NCBI GenBank assembly: GCA_027575805.1
Contig: JANBPU010000016.1
Coordinates: 1 to 64,000, forward strand
Length of the DNA stretch: 64,000 bases
Direction: 5' to 3'
Source of the DNA: Mycoemilia scoparia
Taxonomy: Eukaryota > Kickxellomycota > Kickxellomycetes > Kickxellales > Kickxellaceae
Below are positions 20,753 through 34,340 of the stretch, piece by piece (within the stretch, counting starts at the first letter, position 1; each line of letters begins with the position of its first letter). The position numbers and the translations under genes were made by a program. The notes under the pieces are model-generated. The model worked only from the letters and a program-made list of their open reading frames with translations, was not told where the DNA came from and made no database searches.

Positions 20753-21158
20753 ATGATCCTGAGAGGAGGAAGAGGCAGCTCAATACCAATTAATATTGGA
20801 CCTATCCATGTATCCATTGAGTTTGTGAAAAATAACAATGGAGGCTGTATGCATATATGGGCATTTAATATATCTTACTATTCTAAAAAAGAGCGTCTAG
20901 CAAGTGACATAAATGTACCTCCTGGGCTTCTTGCAGTTGAGAAATTAAAAAAGATCAGGTTGTAGTATGTATATTTATGTGTGTAGGTATGACTTGATAT
21001 AAAGCAGAAAGAGAAGAGACTACGCAAGAAGAGAGTGATTGATTGAGTGAGTGAGTGAGTGAGATTCAAATATTCTGGCAAGTAATGACAAGCAGCCGCT
21101 CTTCGATCCGACAAAAAACATTACTGCTCCTAAAGACATACCCGAATATATGTTGTAA
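20753..21158 (+). CDS. Possible small two-exon gene, unknown product (about 95 aa)
   Basis: I do not recognise this family. Exon 1 (20753-20964) reads MILRGGRGSSIPINIGP...GGCMHIWAFNISYYS...INVPPGLLAVEKLKK. A GTATGT donor at 20965 and an AG acceptor before 21083 give an in-phase second exon reading NDKQPLFDPTKNITAPK and ending PEYML at 21158. The composition is protein-like rather than low complexity, and the splice phases agree, which is why I list it. The frame stays open a little upstream of ATG 20753 (ITAQIIEQ), so an additional 5' exon is possible. No signal peptide or membrane segment is seen. It is divergent from the aminotransferase, whose start is 215 bp away. Confidence 0.35.
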
Positions 21159-21502
21159 ATTGTGGGTATGAGATCACACTTGAGTAAAGGGGGGAGCATC
21201 GGCTCTGGCTGCATACTCTGATATAGTGTCTCAGAACCAGTCCTAACCAAAAGAACAGTCTGATGAATCACAGCTGATTGGGTTTTGGTAGAAATTAGTT
21301 CGCACACTTGTAGCTGATTACGTCTGATCCACCAGTCGGTCTCCATTAAATCATCCTATGCTACATAGTCTATTATTTATCTAGCTTAATATAATAATAT
21401 TATCTACATTTTTACAATAAAAGTACTGCTATAAGATCAGAGAGCTCTATGTTGACCCTTTGGTGTGTGCTTTAGGGATTTGATGCAAGTCATACACAGA
21501 GT

Positions 21503-21578
21503 GAGAGTATGGCTAGACCATGCAGATCGGTATATATATATATATATATGCCGATCTGCAGGGTCGAGCCATACTCTC
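21503..21578. repeat. Imperfect hairpin 1, abutting an assembly gap
   Basis: The arms read GAGAGTATGGCTAGACC and, on the opposite strand, GAGAGTATGGCTCGACC. Each is about 34 bp with three mismatches, around a (TA)n loop. The right arm ends exactly at the run of ten Ns. Confidence 0.9.
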
Positions 21579-21588
21579 NNNNNNNNNN
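21579..21588. other. Assembly gap (10 N)
   Basis: Ten unresolved bases. The gap lies exactly between the outer ends of two independent hairpins. Confidence 0.99.
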
Positions 21589-21702
21589 ATGTGAGTACCA
21601 GTCTGTTCCCTTTGGATGGATAGCTTGTCATACATATATATATATGTATATGTATATGTATGACAAGCTCTCCATCCAAAGGGAACAGACTGGTACTCAC
21701 AT
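21589..21702. repeat. Near-perfect hairpin 2, abutting the assembly gap
   Basis: The left arm starts ATGTGAGTACCAGTCTGTTC and pairs with the right arm ending ACTGGTACTCACAT. The arms are about 48 bp with a single mismatch near GGATAGC/GGAGAGC, closing on an AT-rich TATATG loop. The right arm is also the 5' part of a dispersed repeat found at 25078 and 63828. Confidence 0.9.
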
Positions 21703-21810
21703 ATAATCCCTGCAAATCAGCCCATAACACATATACTTTGGCTGGAGCCTGGAAGACTACCGACTAGTATCCAGGGTATTATTCTGGTACACCTTCAAAG
21801 GAGACTCAGC
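21660..21810 (+). repeat. Dispersed repeat family R2, copy 1
   Basis: It starts ATGACAAGCTCTCCATCC and continues through GGGAACAGACTGG, CCCATAAC, ACTAGTATCCAGGG and GGAGACTC. It aligns by eye, in the same orientation, with copies at 25078-25250 and 63828-63987. About 150-170 bp, no open frame, no clear terminal inverted repeats. Confidence 0.75.
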
Positions 21811-24800
21811 CATATGCCATATAACTCCAGACATACAACCATAGTATGCTTCTTTTATTTATACCTCTTCTAGGTAGAAAATGTTGAATTCCAAGGTCTT
21901 GCCAATATTACTATGTAAGCAGGATATCCCAAAACAAGGAAGAAGGGCCTGACACAGTTTGTTGTCATGAAAGTTAACATACATCAGCATAATGACTATA
22001 GATGTTGATAGTGCTGCTTCTGATACCCTTTGACTGCTGTGCTACTTCCCCAAATTGTTTATTTCGGAGCAAATAAATACACAAAGCAATTTCCAAGTAT
22101 TGCAAGAGCTGCACTTTTACATGAGTGTGATGAGCAATCAGAGTGTGGCTTCTAAAGAAGGAAGAAAAGCATGTTTTGGCATGTAGCAGCATTGAATGCA
22201 TGAGCAAATTGCTGCATGGGAGGACATATCACATTTGTCTGTTGTTTTTATTTGAATAATATTTGAATTAATAGATAGACGGAAACCACGTGCGGTTCCT
22301 GAGCTGTTGTAGATTTGTACAGGCATAGCGCACGCACACTCACTCTCTTTCTGATAATTGAACAAAGTTCAAAGCGAGCAAGCTGGATGCGATGTCCAAA
22401 ACATGTATGCGAAAAAGATCGGCGCACATACATGGTTTTGGATGCATGGGGGGCTGGATAACATTAAAGGCCTTCTAGCTGTACAATAGCCACAGGCAGG
22501 AGCTCGGTATGTGATTTGACCCAACAAAAAACCATCTTGCATAATTCCCGGGCGGATGAGTCTGTGGCATTTAGCTCTTGCCACTAAGCCTGCAGCCAAC
22601 TTTGGTTTCAAATGGCTGGTACACAGAGCGAGCAAGCGAGCAAGAGAAGGCAATTAGCCAGGCTACATTATGCCAAAATCTAAGCCCATGCCTGATGCAT
22701 TTTCTAGGGGAAGGGGCAGTAACATTGACCAAGCTTTATCGCACAGATCAGCAGAAGCTCAAGATGCTGCTACCATCCCCATGATATCTCGGGAAGCAAG
22801 CTCATAAAAACACACAAACAAACAACCATGTACGGCATGGCTTTGGAAACAATTGGTGAAATAATCCAGCAATGTCATGCGACCAAGTTTATACATCAAA
22901 TAGCACCAGAGTCAGGAATCCAACCAATGTTTTGTGCAGGTTGTTCGCATTTAATTGAAACATGCTCTGATGAAAAGAAAGGAAGGTGCGCTGGCCAACA
23001 TTGAATATCTGAAATACCCAGAGCTGGTTTGTGCTTTGCTGCAAAACAAGTATCAGGATCCCCCAGCATCTATGGCATGGATTATTGTTGTTAAAATTAT
23101 TCGAGACATGTGGTCATGTCTGTAATATTGTTGAGCAGGTTTAAAAGCTTCAGCGAGAGCATGAAGATCAAAACAATCCACCAAATATATCATATCATGT
23201 CATGTCATAGGATATTTTAGATTAGCAGAGGTGGTCAAACGCATCATATAATAGCTACAAATCAAGATTTGCTCGGGATCTTGGCCATAGCCCCCAACCA
23301 CTCATAAAACTTTGGTCACCTAAAAGATACTGGCTATTTAGAGATCCCATCAATAAAGTTTGTTTAAAAATATGCCCCTTCTATGAGAAAAAGGACTACA
23401 GCGTGTGATCTAACTGCATAAGCAAAAGTATGCAAACAAGGGTTGAGGCTGTGCAGGAGAGCAGATGACAGGTACCAAAATGTGACCTTAAAATAACCCC
23501 ATCTAGAAAATGCTATCAACGAAACTGGTGGGAAAATACACAAAAATGGCTACCTAATCTGATATCAAAGGCCTAAACCTTGCATTTCTATGGCTGGTGA
23601 TCTTGCAAGGCTAATAATAGATGGAGCTGCTTGTATAGAATCAACGCCAAAACAACATCCATAAGCTATACCCCATGCCCGTTACATGATGGTGTTTTTG
23701 GTTGAAATAAAAACGCTGCAAATCAAACCCGGTGTTGTCATCCATCTACTCAAAAGCTTGCTATGCAATATCGCTTGATAATCATAATTCCAAAATAAAA
23801 TGGCAAAGCCCGGCTAAAGAGACAAGCTCGGATCTTGAATATGAGCATAATGTCCTTGCCATAAGTGGACGTTACATACGTTCTGGCATGATATTTCTCA
23901 GGATCCAATTTTGTCTACCATGACATAGTAGGGCCTGACATAATAGGAAAGCTCAAAAATCCACTCTAAATGGCTAAAGAATTTTATATAAAGATTTAAA
24001 CTAAAATGCCCAAAGAGCACTTGTCTACACATGTGTGGGGATCCTAGACCGATTGTTTGGGAATTTCAAGGAAAGATGGTCCACAAGAAGAGACAGCATT
24101 TAAAAAATGTAAATTCACACGGCCAAGGAAACATGTTGCAAAATAAAGTGGTCCGTGAGAAACACGGTTTGGATTTTAAATTGCCAAATCCAGATTTGGA
24201 CCACATCCATCATTAAAGTACAATGAATTTAAATAGAGTTGCCAATAATGGATTCCAGAACGCGTATCTCACCATGCCTATAGCCACACGTTGAGAATAT
24301 AAAGATTTCCTTTTGATATTCTTGGAATTCTGAAATTTAGGACCGATAGCCCAATAGCCAAATCTTCACATGAATGTGAGAGTGAAAAAGAGAGAGAGAG
24401 AAAAAAAACATAATGACTGATCCCTCGTTTTGGGATGATCAAAAAGAGCGCATTGGTTTTTAAAATTCCTGCACACATACTTTCCTACGTTGGACGGTGC
24501 CTGACATTTTTCTTTCACTAATTCATTTTGGAAAACCAAATATGGAAAGTTACTAAAACCATGTGTAATCCATATAAAGTAAGCCCCATGCCACTTACCT
24601 GGTCCAAATTCACTTGAGATCGAATCTATGGTAGACAGAAACGGGTTCTCATGCTTTGACCCTATCATAGACCATTTCATATGTGACTACTGGAGTGCCA
24701 CCACTTTTGCCAAAGGCCTTCTAAAATCTTATCATGTATTCGCACATGTGTGAATAGATATAAACAAGAATCCTCCTCTATCACGACATTCTGCAAAAGT

Positions 24801-25077
24801 CAAATTGCATGCGAATTTACGTATTTAATAACACCATTTTTGTGAAACTAGAGCCAATTTACCGATATCTAAAGTCGTGAACTATTTTTCTGGAACAGAG
24901 TCAAAAAGGTTACCACACATGTCCATTATTTTATTTTGTTGAAGCTAACAATCCTGTTCATGTCATATCCAAAGTATTCTGTAATGACCAATTCGATAAA
25001 GGGATTGAAAAATGTGTTGTACCAAGAGGGAGATAGAGGTAGACCAATATCACTATTTCTGTGCGGCACATTCACAG

Positions 25078-25250
25078 ATGACAAGTTCTCCACCAAAAGG
25101 GAACAGACAGGCACCCTCACAAATTCCCTGCAAAGCCAGCTCATAACTCATACATACATACATATATTGTAGCTAGAGTCTCAGCGATGATTGGCTGGTA
25201 TCCAAGGGGAATATCCTAGTACCACCCTTTTAGAGGAGAGACTACTCTGG
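25078..25250 (+). repeat. Dispersed repeat family R2, copy 2
   Basis: It reads ATGACAAGTTCTCCACCAAA, GGGAACAGACAGG, CCCTGCAAAGCCAGCTCATA, GTCTCAGCGATGATTGGC, TATCCAAGGGGAATATCC and GAGGAGAGAC, in the same order as copies 1 and 3. A CATA run sits in the middle. No coding capacity. Confidence 0.8.
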
Positions 25251-25386
25251 CAGATCATAAATACTCGGTCCATAAAATCTTGAACACAAATACACCAGCT
25301 ATATGACAATCCGCTAAGAGTAATAAATTGTCAGGTACACCCAGAATACTGGCTATGGAACAACACCGTTGGGATTTTGCCTGCAT

Positions 25387-25423
25387 CTCTCTCTCTCTGT
25401 GTGTGTGTGTGTGTGTGTGTGTG
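25387..25423. repeat. Compound (TC)n(GT)n microsatellite
   Basis: About six TC units pass directly into about twelve GT units. Confidence 0.95.
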
Positions 25424-26120
25424 GATCTTTCTGTGAAATCTCTTCCTATCACCATCACGTAATTGCTTTTTATTTTTAGCGATCTTCACATTTTCTATGG
25501 ACTATATCGTTGAATAGAAACTAAATAAACTGTTGGATGCTTGCTTCTTATTTTTTGTTTTCTGCCATGATAATGGTACCTGAAAATCCACCACTGCTGA
25601 TGCTGATATTGAGTCTCAACAAATGTTAAGAGCACTTGGTAATGATATTGGCGTGTAACCATGGATCAGATATTTGTTATTTAGAGGATAGAATTTCGCC
25701 ATCACATACACATACACACTGTATCACTGTTCGTGGATCTCAAAAACAAAAAAGTCCATATTTTGATATATATAAAACTATCAGATCATATCTTTGATAA
25801 CCTCAGTGAAGGGAGCTTTATTAAACCGTTCAGCACACACCTGAATAACCTGATTGGGCCTAGGTTGTAGTATATATTAGAGTAGACTAGAGAAGTAGAG
25901 GAGTAGTGGCGTTTATCAGCTTGCCATTTGTTGGGATGCCACAATTAACAATCACCATCAAGCTCTGCAAATCAATGATACACCTAATCTTGCCCCATAA
26001 AATGTAAATTATTATCCTTTGTGTCTATCTGGTGTATTATTACAACACAAACCCAACAATTGAGCATAATGATGTCCAAATAACAATAGATTTGAGGGCT
26101 GGGCTGGGTTGGGAGGATCA

Positions 26121-26144
26121 AAGAGAGAGAGAGAGAGAGAGAGA
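26121..26144. repeat. (GA)n microsatellite
   Basis: About twelve GA units within a purine-rich stretch. Confidence 0.95.
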
Positions 26145-29100
26145 AAAGACTCGCAATGCCATTATTGGATCCCAAAATCAATTAATGTGAGAAAGCAGAC
26201 ATCAACAACCACAGAATGTATGGTTATATCCTGCTCAGCCACCACCATAAACATGCAGCAACAGCAGGACTTTGTTGTCACCGATTAAGCAAGCTTGGAT
26301 AATAGTGTTTTTCTATATTATACCACGACACACAAGAAGATGGAAGCAGCAGCATGTGGTCTTCGCTTGATATCTTGGCACGCATTTTAAATAGCGAATA
26401 GATCGGGTTTCAAAATTAACAAGCAGTGAACGTGTGTGTGTGTGTGCTTGGGCAAAAGTAGATCACCCGGATGTCCCAAAGGATTTGACCACCGCCCTCC
26501 TCCCCACCTTCCCTTCCAACATGGCTTATAGTTCATCCATTGGCTGGCTGCTATCTTTATTATGCAAACTTTTGAAACCAGGAGTACTTGCAATAAAAAA
26601 TAAAGATTGGGAGGGCTGGACTAGGTGGGATGATCAGCAATATACAGCTTTTTGTTTCATCATCGTTATCGTCACAGCCGCCTAATAGCAAAGACATCCA
26701 TGAGAGACGTCTTCAAGATAAAAGATTATTGGTAAACAAACAAACAAACAAACAAAGCTGGCTTGGAAAACCGAAACAAACATAATAAAGATACGCACGC
26801 ACAAAAGGGCCATTTTTGCTTTTGCATAAAGACAGACACAGACAGGCCTGCTGGCAAAAATATTCGGAATATTCGATGTGTATGGCTGGCTCTCTTCTGG
26901 CATTCAAACTGATTTGCACCACAAGGCTATTTTCCATCTTTTCTCTTTCTTTGACTAAAGAAGAGCACCTGACATTCACAAAGAAGCAGCAGCAGCAGGC
27001 CAGCAAAATAGTAGCAATGGTGATCCAAAACCGACCAATAGCAAAAAACAAGAGCAAAAAACACTCTGGGTGTTCTCTCTATATATTCTCCCTCGCTCAC
27101 ACAATTTTGTGAATACCAAATTGTTATTGAGCCCGATTGTTGATATCACAAACCACCACAACGACCACCCATTTGCTGATTTGTTTATTGTCATTTCTAT
27201 TGATGGAGAATGAGGTTATTTGTTTATTTACCCACACAATTGAACCACAGATACTTGTCACATAGCCTATCATATATGGATTGATATTGGTGTTGGAGTG
27301 TGGCACCACCACCACCACCACTTGGACGTTCCCGATCTATTTGAACAAACGACATAATGCCTGCTCAAAGAACAAATAAAGACACAGAGCCGACTATATC
27401 GACGACACCCGGGAGCAGTAGAAGAGCATATCTCCCAAATATTGTTGTCTAAAGAAAGACACATATGCAGGACAGGCGCCAATGTGCTGGCGATTGATCG
27501 TCAATAAAGATTATTAGCTTGCCATACTACTATTCATTTATTACATACATGTATTGTGTAGAGAGGCTTGTAATGTCACTTGACACACACACGCACATAT
27601 GAAACGACCCCGGCCACCAGGTCTTTAGATATTTATTGGCATTATTATTATTATTACCATTCCTACACAATCAAAAGCGATCTAACTCGCAGCGGCTGGC
27701 GTGTGATGGTGGATAATTATAGCAAACAATCCAGATCATTCGAAGGTTCGCATGGTTTGCTTGATGTCCCACGACAATACATCTCATCATCTCCCCTATG
27801 CAGGAAAGCCATGATTGTGGCCATCATTTAAGACGGCTCAAGTGTCATGGCATGTGGTGTGGGTGACACTGGTACTATTAGAATTGTCGATGTGTACCAA
27901 GCAAGGGGCTCCGGCTTTGTTAAAGAGGCAGCGAACAGTAACAACAGTGAGATCGAAGGTGGGAATGGTTTACAAACAAGCCCTGGCGGCGCGCCATACA
28001 ACGAAAACAAAGCCACATCAATTTTCTCTCTGTTCTCTTTGCTCTCCACCCCATTCCCTGATCTGGCTTCCTCCCTTTTGTTTCTTGTTCGGCGCCACCG
28101 TCGTCACCACCAACACGACTTCTTTTGTGCTATGTCCGTCCCTACCATTGCAGCCATTATCCCTTCTTTTGCTGCATATCCACGGCGATACAACACACAT
28201 GTCTTGAACTTGATCTGCTCAAAGTAATGGTAAACCGGATAAGACCCATGGTGTGTTCATTGGTACTCTATAATCCGATGTACATTGCATCTTTTTATAG
28301 GAGAGAGAGAGAGAGCGTGTGTGTGTGTCTATAAAAACAAATATATGAAAGTGACACCAAAATTCTCAACTTCTACAATGGATCGATCATGAATGAGAAA
28401 ATTAGGACCGTGTCGTTACAGTAAACCAAAAGGCTGCAATCAGAACACGTTGTCCGCAATCGTCGGCAGCAGTCAAGATAAAGCTGGCCGCCTAGGACAT
28501 AACAAGGGCCCTATCTCTATATTCTGATGATAAGAACATGTGTATATTTTTTTGTTTGTGTTGCTACAGAGAAAAAGTGAGGGAGATAAGTAGCTTGTGT
28601 AAATCATTAAATTGGTATTATTGATACAGCTGTGACCTTTACACCAAACCATTAGTTGCCCAATAGTATTTCCTACAAGTAAGCTCATTTACTAATGATT
28701 GGTTTTAGTTCAATCGAATTTAGTATATCCTTCATAGAGATTCTTACTACCACACTGTGTGTACAACCATACCAATTTTTAGTTTATTAATATTCTCTTT
28801 ATCATGGTGCTGGATATGAGCATCACCCTCACTCACTCTCTCTTTGTGTGTATAGTGGCGGTGGTATCCAGATAGAGCTGAGTTTATAGTAGTGGCATAT
28901 CAGAAAATAGAACATTTATCTATATTGGATTCTGATTTCTACTTGTTAAGAGGTATGAAAAAGGACCCATTGAGTTTTTCATGATAGACATTTTAAAGCT
29001 TTGACAAGGTATGGCGTTTTCTTGAGTAACGACAGCAACACAAAAAGCAGGATCATCATCATCATCAGAAGAAGAAGAGATCGGCTGTAAAACAATAGTT

Positions 29101-30432
29101 CATTTATAGAACCATCCAAGTATCATGTTAAATGAAAGAGAGACAAGACTAGATAAACCAGCCAATAAATATAATTCTATCTAGCTACAAACACAGAGAT
29201 ATATTGCCACAGATTTGTATGGAGGTAGGTGGGTAGGTAGGTAGGTATCTCCAGATTTGCCTGTCCATCATTACATTCAAAGGCCCAGGTCAACCAATCT
29301 GTGGCACAGACTGGGGTTTCTGTGGCCATGGATTTTACCCGGATGTACAAAACATGTGGCCAGAAATCGCTTTGTTCGGTTAAAGCGAGCCCCCCACCAA
29401 CAATGTGGAAGAGAGAGAGAGAGAGAAAGAAAAAAAATAAAAATAAAAATAAAAGACCCTACAATACGACCACCAATTATAGAAAAATCAGTCCTGTTTA
29501 AGCCATAGTCCTACACAAGCAACTGTGGCAGTGAAGACGCTCTCTGTGTATGCGAGAAGAGTACAATTTAGGAAAATTTATTATTATAGTAGTAGTTGTG
29601 TATTGGATTGGAAGTGTTTTAGGGGAGGGAGAAAAATAAATTGGTGGGAAAAAAGCACAACTGGGTTTGTGTGTAGACGGACAGACTGATAAGCTGTAGA
29701 AGGATGGTCTTTAGATTACCAGCCACTCTCCCATTCACCCGAACCAATTGGTGGTCTATTTCATGTGGTTATGCGTTTTTGCCCATATATTGCAAAGCGC
29801 ATAGCACACAGCCCTAGCAACACAGGATCAGCTTCTTCAGAAATGTGGGAGAGAGAGAGGGCTTGCATGTCTTTGGCGATCTTGCACAACAAAACCACGA
29901 CAACCACAATTAAACCGGAACTTATTTTCTTGTATGTACACATGTGAGATTGCTGGTGTCAGGGCCAGTGCTAACGCTACTATTGGATTATATCCATCCA
30001 TACATACATTAATACCTGGCTACATAAAGGCGTGCTACACTTTACAACAGCAACAATAACACCAATTGTTTCTGTAAAAGTGCTAAAGGTCCCTTGGATC
30101 AGTCCCTCCCACAAGACCACATGACTTTAGCGCAAGCTCCTCATGGATCTTGATCTCGATTTAACATCGTTGCTATCAGTGTTATCGTATGCTTCTAAAT
30201 AGCCATGGAAGGAAAGCTCATGTCAGAATCGATCTGTGTGTGTGTGTGTGTGTGTGGTGTCGCACTAGAGATGCAACAATTAAAGACGTGATCCAAAGGA
30301 AATATGTAGGCATTGTTCTTTTACATTTGGGATTGGATGCTGCTGTGCTGGTTCTACAGCTTTGGCGCAAGGGACAGGAGATGGGTGGATAGTAGAGTCC
30401 TTAGAAGCCAAAGTTACACCAACACCAACAGG

Positions 30433-30453
30433 AGCAGCAGCAGCAGCAGCAGC
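30433..30453. repeat. (AGC)n microsatellite
   Basis: About seven trinucleotide units. One of several CAG/AGC tracts in the gene-poor region and the later GATA gene. Confidence 0.9.
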
Positions 30454-31862
30454 CTGTTATGCACACACAACAGCTCTTTTCTCCTTATTTTGTTCTGTCG
30501 TTCTTTGGTGTTTGCGTGGCCCAGTTGATTAATGATTCCCAACAGCTTCGTCATGCGCCCGGCAAATCCTTTTTGTATTCTTGGCAGTGCCAAAACCAAA
30601 ATTACAAGCAAGGAAGGGAAGGTTCAATTAGCAAGCCTGGCCATCTATTCGTGCCTGTGTCTGTTTGTGTGTGTGTGTATGTATATGTGGCCGACATGAG
30701 TTAATCCAAGAATATCACCATTCGCACCACCCTACTATGCCCGAAGGCCTTCATGGGGGTTTTTTTTGGGGGGTAGAAAAGGCTTATGGAAGAAAGCTTA
30801 CAGAATACACGATAAGAAGGTTTAAAGAACCAGAAACAGTGCTGTTGCTGCTGCTCCTACTCCTACCACCATGGCTGTTATGTGTGGATCTGGTTTGAAA
30901 GCCGGTGATTGAAGTATAAGGTTGAATTACACATCAGGTAGGCATTCGGCCAGCCTGGAATACATGCATATATCCGGTTAAAGTCAGCCATTTCAAGTTT
31001 TTGATCTCCATTCTATCTCTCCCTCCACAACAACAACAATGATGATAATAATAATGGGAATCGTCACAGCCCAATGGCTTACTTTTGTCGCCAAAATCAA
31101 ATGGTGCATCGGATATTGCGAGATTCTCCAAACCATGGCAGTAATGCCCAAATATATACACACATACATACATACATACATACATAAGCAAACACCTCTA
31201 AAACGCTCCAGTATTCGCCAAATCTAACTCTCAGACAACCTGGAATCCTTCATGAACACAAAGTAGTTTCGAAGCAAAACAGTCATGATCACCAGTAAGC
31301 CACTTTTATTCTAAGAATATATGAGCATAATATAGGCAACGTTCGGCCCTGATGATCGTCAAACGCAACCACCATTATTCGGGACAGAAGCAAATAAAGA
31401 CCGGATCAGTTGATTCATTGAATTTTTCAAATAGCCGATGCCAGGCATGAGGCTCCCGGAGCCGCACTCCCATCCATACATTTGCTCTCTCCATAAAGGC
31501 ACTTAACAATGATAGTAAGTGTGGGCCAGTATAGAGGGGGGAGGGTGGAGTGCGGTGGTAGTAGCAATTAAAGAATTATACAAGGAGGTAATGATAACAA
31601 GCATTCAAACCCCCTACAGATCAAATGCCCGTGACTTGTCTTGAAGACATTAATAACTTTATTTTTCAGCTTATTTAGTTCAAAAAATAATTATTCATGT
31701 AATTAATAATAATGATGATAATGATAATGGCATGTTCAAACCAAAAAGACCTGGATAATACTATTGTAGGGATGGGTGGGCTGGCAATTTAAGCCCAAGA
31801 GACTATGTACATTGACACTACTGCGCCATACAGCCACCATTGGCATCACAAGACTGATAGAC

Positions 31863-31887
31863 GCACACACACACACACACACACACA
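31863..31887. repeat. (AC)n microsatellite
   Basis: About twelve perfect AC units. Confidence 0.95.
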
Positions 31888-34340
31888 GATACGGATATCG
31901 CCTTCAGCAGCACCAGCCTAATCAAACACTGGACATGCACATTTAAATGATGTTTAGATATACAAAATAGTAGTATTGCAGCATTGTGGTGACAGTTAAT
32001 GAAATAGCCAGTATTACTATTGAATCTACTACTACTACCACCACCACCACTACTAAAGCTATAGAGATGATTGCTACTATCACCACCAAATGTCTATACT
32101 ATAGGCTGATAGAACCACGGCAATAGCAAAATAGAGCAACAGCAACAGTCCGAAACTCTATATCTTTGTATTTACATCTATCCAATCCCTTGTTCTAGTT
32201 AGTTGGCAGTAGCAGTAGAAGGAGAAGTAGTAGTAGTGGTGGTGGTAGTGGTTTGGTTGAAATACAAGCGATGGAAGGACAATAAAAAGATAGAGTGAGA
32301 TCAATAGTAATATAATTGCAGCTGGTTGAAAATTTTCTGATGTTGTTGGATCCATCCATTCATCCATCCATCTCTCTATTTCTCTCTATTGAAAGTATGT
32401 CTAATGAATAGAGAATAGACTTTGATCTCTTGAATCTATACACTATCATGGTAGTACTACTACTACTACCACCACTACTACTACCACCATTCACAGGGCA
32501 ATATTTTTTCCAGCATCGTAGAGTAAGGCTGAGAAACGGAGAAAGCAGATCGAGAGCAACAACCTGCTGTATAATATTTGTGTTGTTTTTATTATTAGCA
32601 GCAGTGGTGGTGGCTGAGCAAGTGACGAAATAACGTGAATGAAGCACGGAATCTAAATATAATAAACCAAAGGTTATTAGTGTTGTTCTTTATTCGAACC
32701 ACCAACAATTTGTTCTGTGATTTTTGATGTTGATTTGTTGGAAATAAAATGCCAAGGCAGCAGCAGCAGCAACAGCAGCAACAACAATAAAGAAGGTATG
32801 ATCCAAAGATCTGCTGGTAGGATGGCTTTCCAAACACTTGCACGCTGCTCCGTTGATGTAAAACCAACCCAAATCGAATCACACCATTCTTATTTCGGCC
32901 GACTAGTCCATCCCTCTTGCCTTTCCATCTTTCCTTCATCTGTATGGTCAATGGAGGGAGAGGTAGTGCTGGATCATTGTTATTGCGGAGAGCCCAAAGT
33001 TGGGTCGGTTTTGATCTACTCTGGAAAAAGCCAAATCAAAAGCTGTGGTTTGGCTATATGAAAAGATCAAGTGAAGTTATAGGGAAACTCCATGGATATG
33101 CTTCATAGGACAGCAACCGACAGCTCAGATAGAAAGGATAGTGATGTGTTGGTAAGCTTGAACTTTCTTGCAATCAAAGAGTCACACATGTTATGTCTAT
33201 GGATCGGAGCCCGTTATTTTTCCACATGAACAAGCCTCTCTCCCATCTCTATAGCTACTACTTGTTCACATATTCATATCTCTCTGTATATTGGTGACTA
33301 GGAGGGAAGGTGTCGATGAAGGGTTCAGGAGCAGCAGCATCAACACCACCACCGCAAGTAGCAACAGCAGTCTTGTAACACATTCTGACAAAAGGTTAGA
33401 AAAGGGAGGCAGTCAAAGGGGCAGGATCAACGTCACGAATGGCTGACTGCCACCAAGGCCAATCAAAATTAACAATATCTGCAAGGTCACACACACACAT
33501 ATCCACTGTGACAATTATAGTACTCTGACCTATTTTGTACATCAAAATAAAAAAGAAAGCGCCAGAGAGACAAAGAATGTATGGGAGATATGAGGCAGCT
33601 GGGTCACATACTAGCGTGACAGGGAGGGGTCGTGTTTTATAATAACGCCCTGACCCTTGCACACACATATACACAGTCAGACAGGCTTTCATAGTTGTTG
33701 CCACAGGATTTGGCTTGTGTGTTGTTGGTTGTGTGATAGACTGGGAAAAACAGTGGGCGAACTGCAAGTGATTTTGAAGGTTTAGAAAGAGGGAAAGATG
33801 GCTGATGATAGTGTATGTGTGTGGGTACTGTGCCTGGGTTAATGATATTGTTCTGGTAGGAGAGTGGTGGGTCACGACCCGTGGGAGAGGGGGGGGGGGC
33901 TCATTAGTCACCCAAGTATAGGAGGTGCAGTTGAGGCTGGCTCATGTGGTCAGCAGGTTTGCCGTTTGGGAGTGAGGGAATGCCATAGCGACCCTAAGCA
34001 GCAGCAACAGCAGCAGCCGCTTCTATGGCAAGTACCATCACCACCATCATCACCAGCGGCAGCCTTTTTGAGCACAGTGCCATTGATCTTTGGGTCAGGC
34101 AGATGAGCAGCATCGGTTTAGGAGGATGTTCGAACCCGCCACTTCCAAGGTCGGTTACCATCCCTCTCATGTATTTCTCCCACCCTTTCCCTCTGACAGT
34201 ATTCACTTTTGGTTTTGATCCATTCACTTCCCTTCGTTTGTGAAATTGATTTAAAGTCCTTCTGCGCCTTTGAATCATTCCTATATATTTACTTGATCTG
34301 TTCTGCTCTCTCCTTTTATTCCATTTAACCATCTCTTCAT

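Larger units (their letters stand above)
21811..34340. other. Gene-poor, microsatellite-rich 12.5-kb region
   Basis: I find no gene I can support. Open frames here are short, often low complexity, and lack family resemblance. The region is studded with simple repeats: (TC)n/(GT)n at 25387-25423, (GA)n at 26121-26144, (GT)n at 26431-26447, (CAAA)n at 26733-26756, (GT)n near 30236-30256, (AGC)n at 30433-30453, (AC)n at 31863-31887, plus many ACC/ACT and CATA runs. It also holds one copy of dispersed repeat R2 (25078). It could act as a long upstream regulatory region of the GATA factor, or contain non-coding transcripts; nothing in the sequence proves either. Confidence 0.5.

Noticed and set aside
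21141..21346. Minus-strand frame METDWWIRRNQ...
   Set aside because: It is open and has a GTATGT donor, but the following exon is not convincing and it collides with the plus-strand two-exon candidate. Kept only as an alternative.
33396..33911. Minus-strand frame of 171 codons
   Set aside because: Composition follows simple repeats (Pro, Thr, Ser, His runs); no domain.
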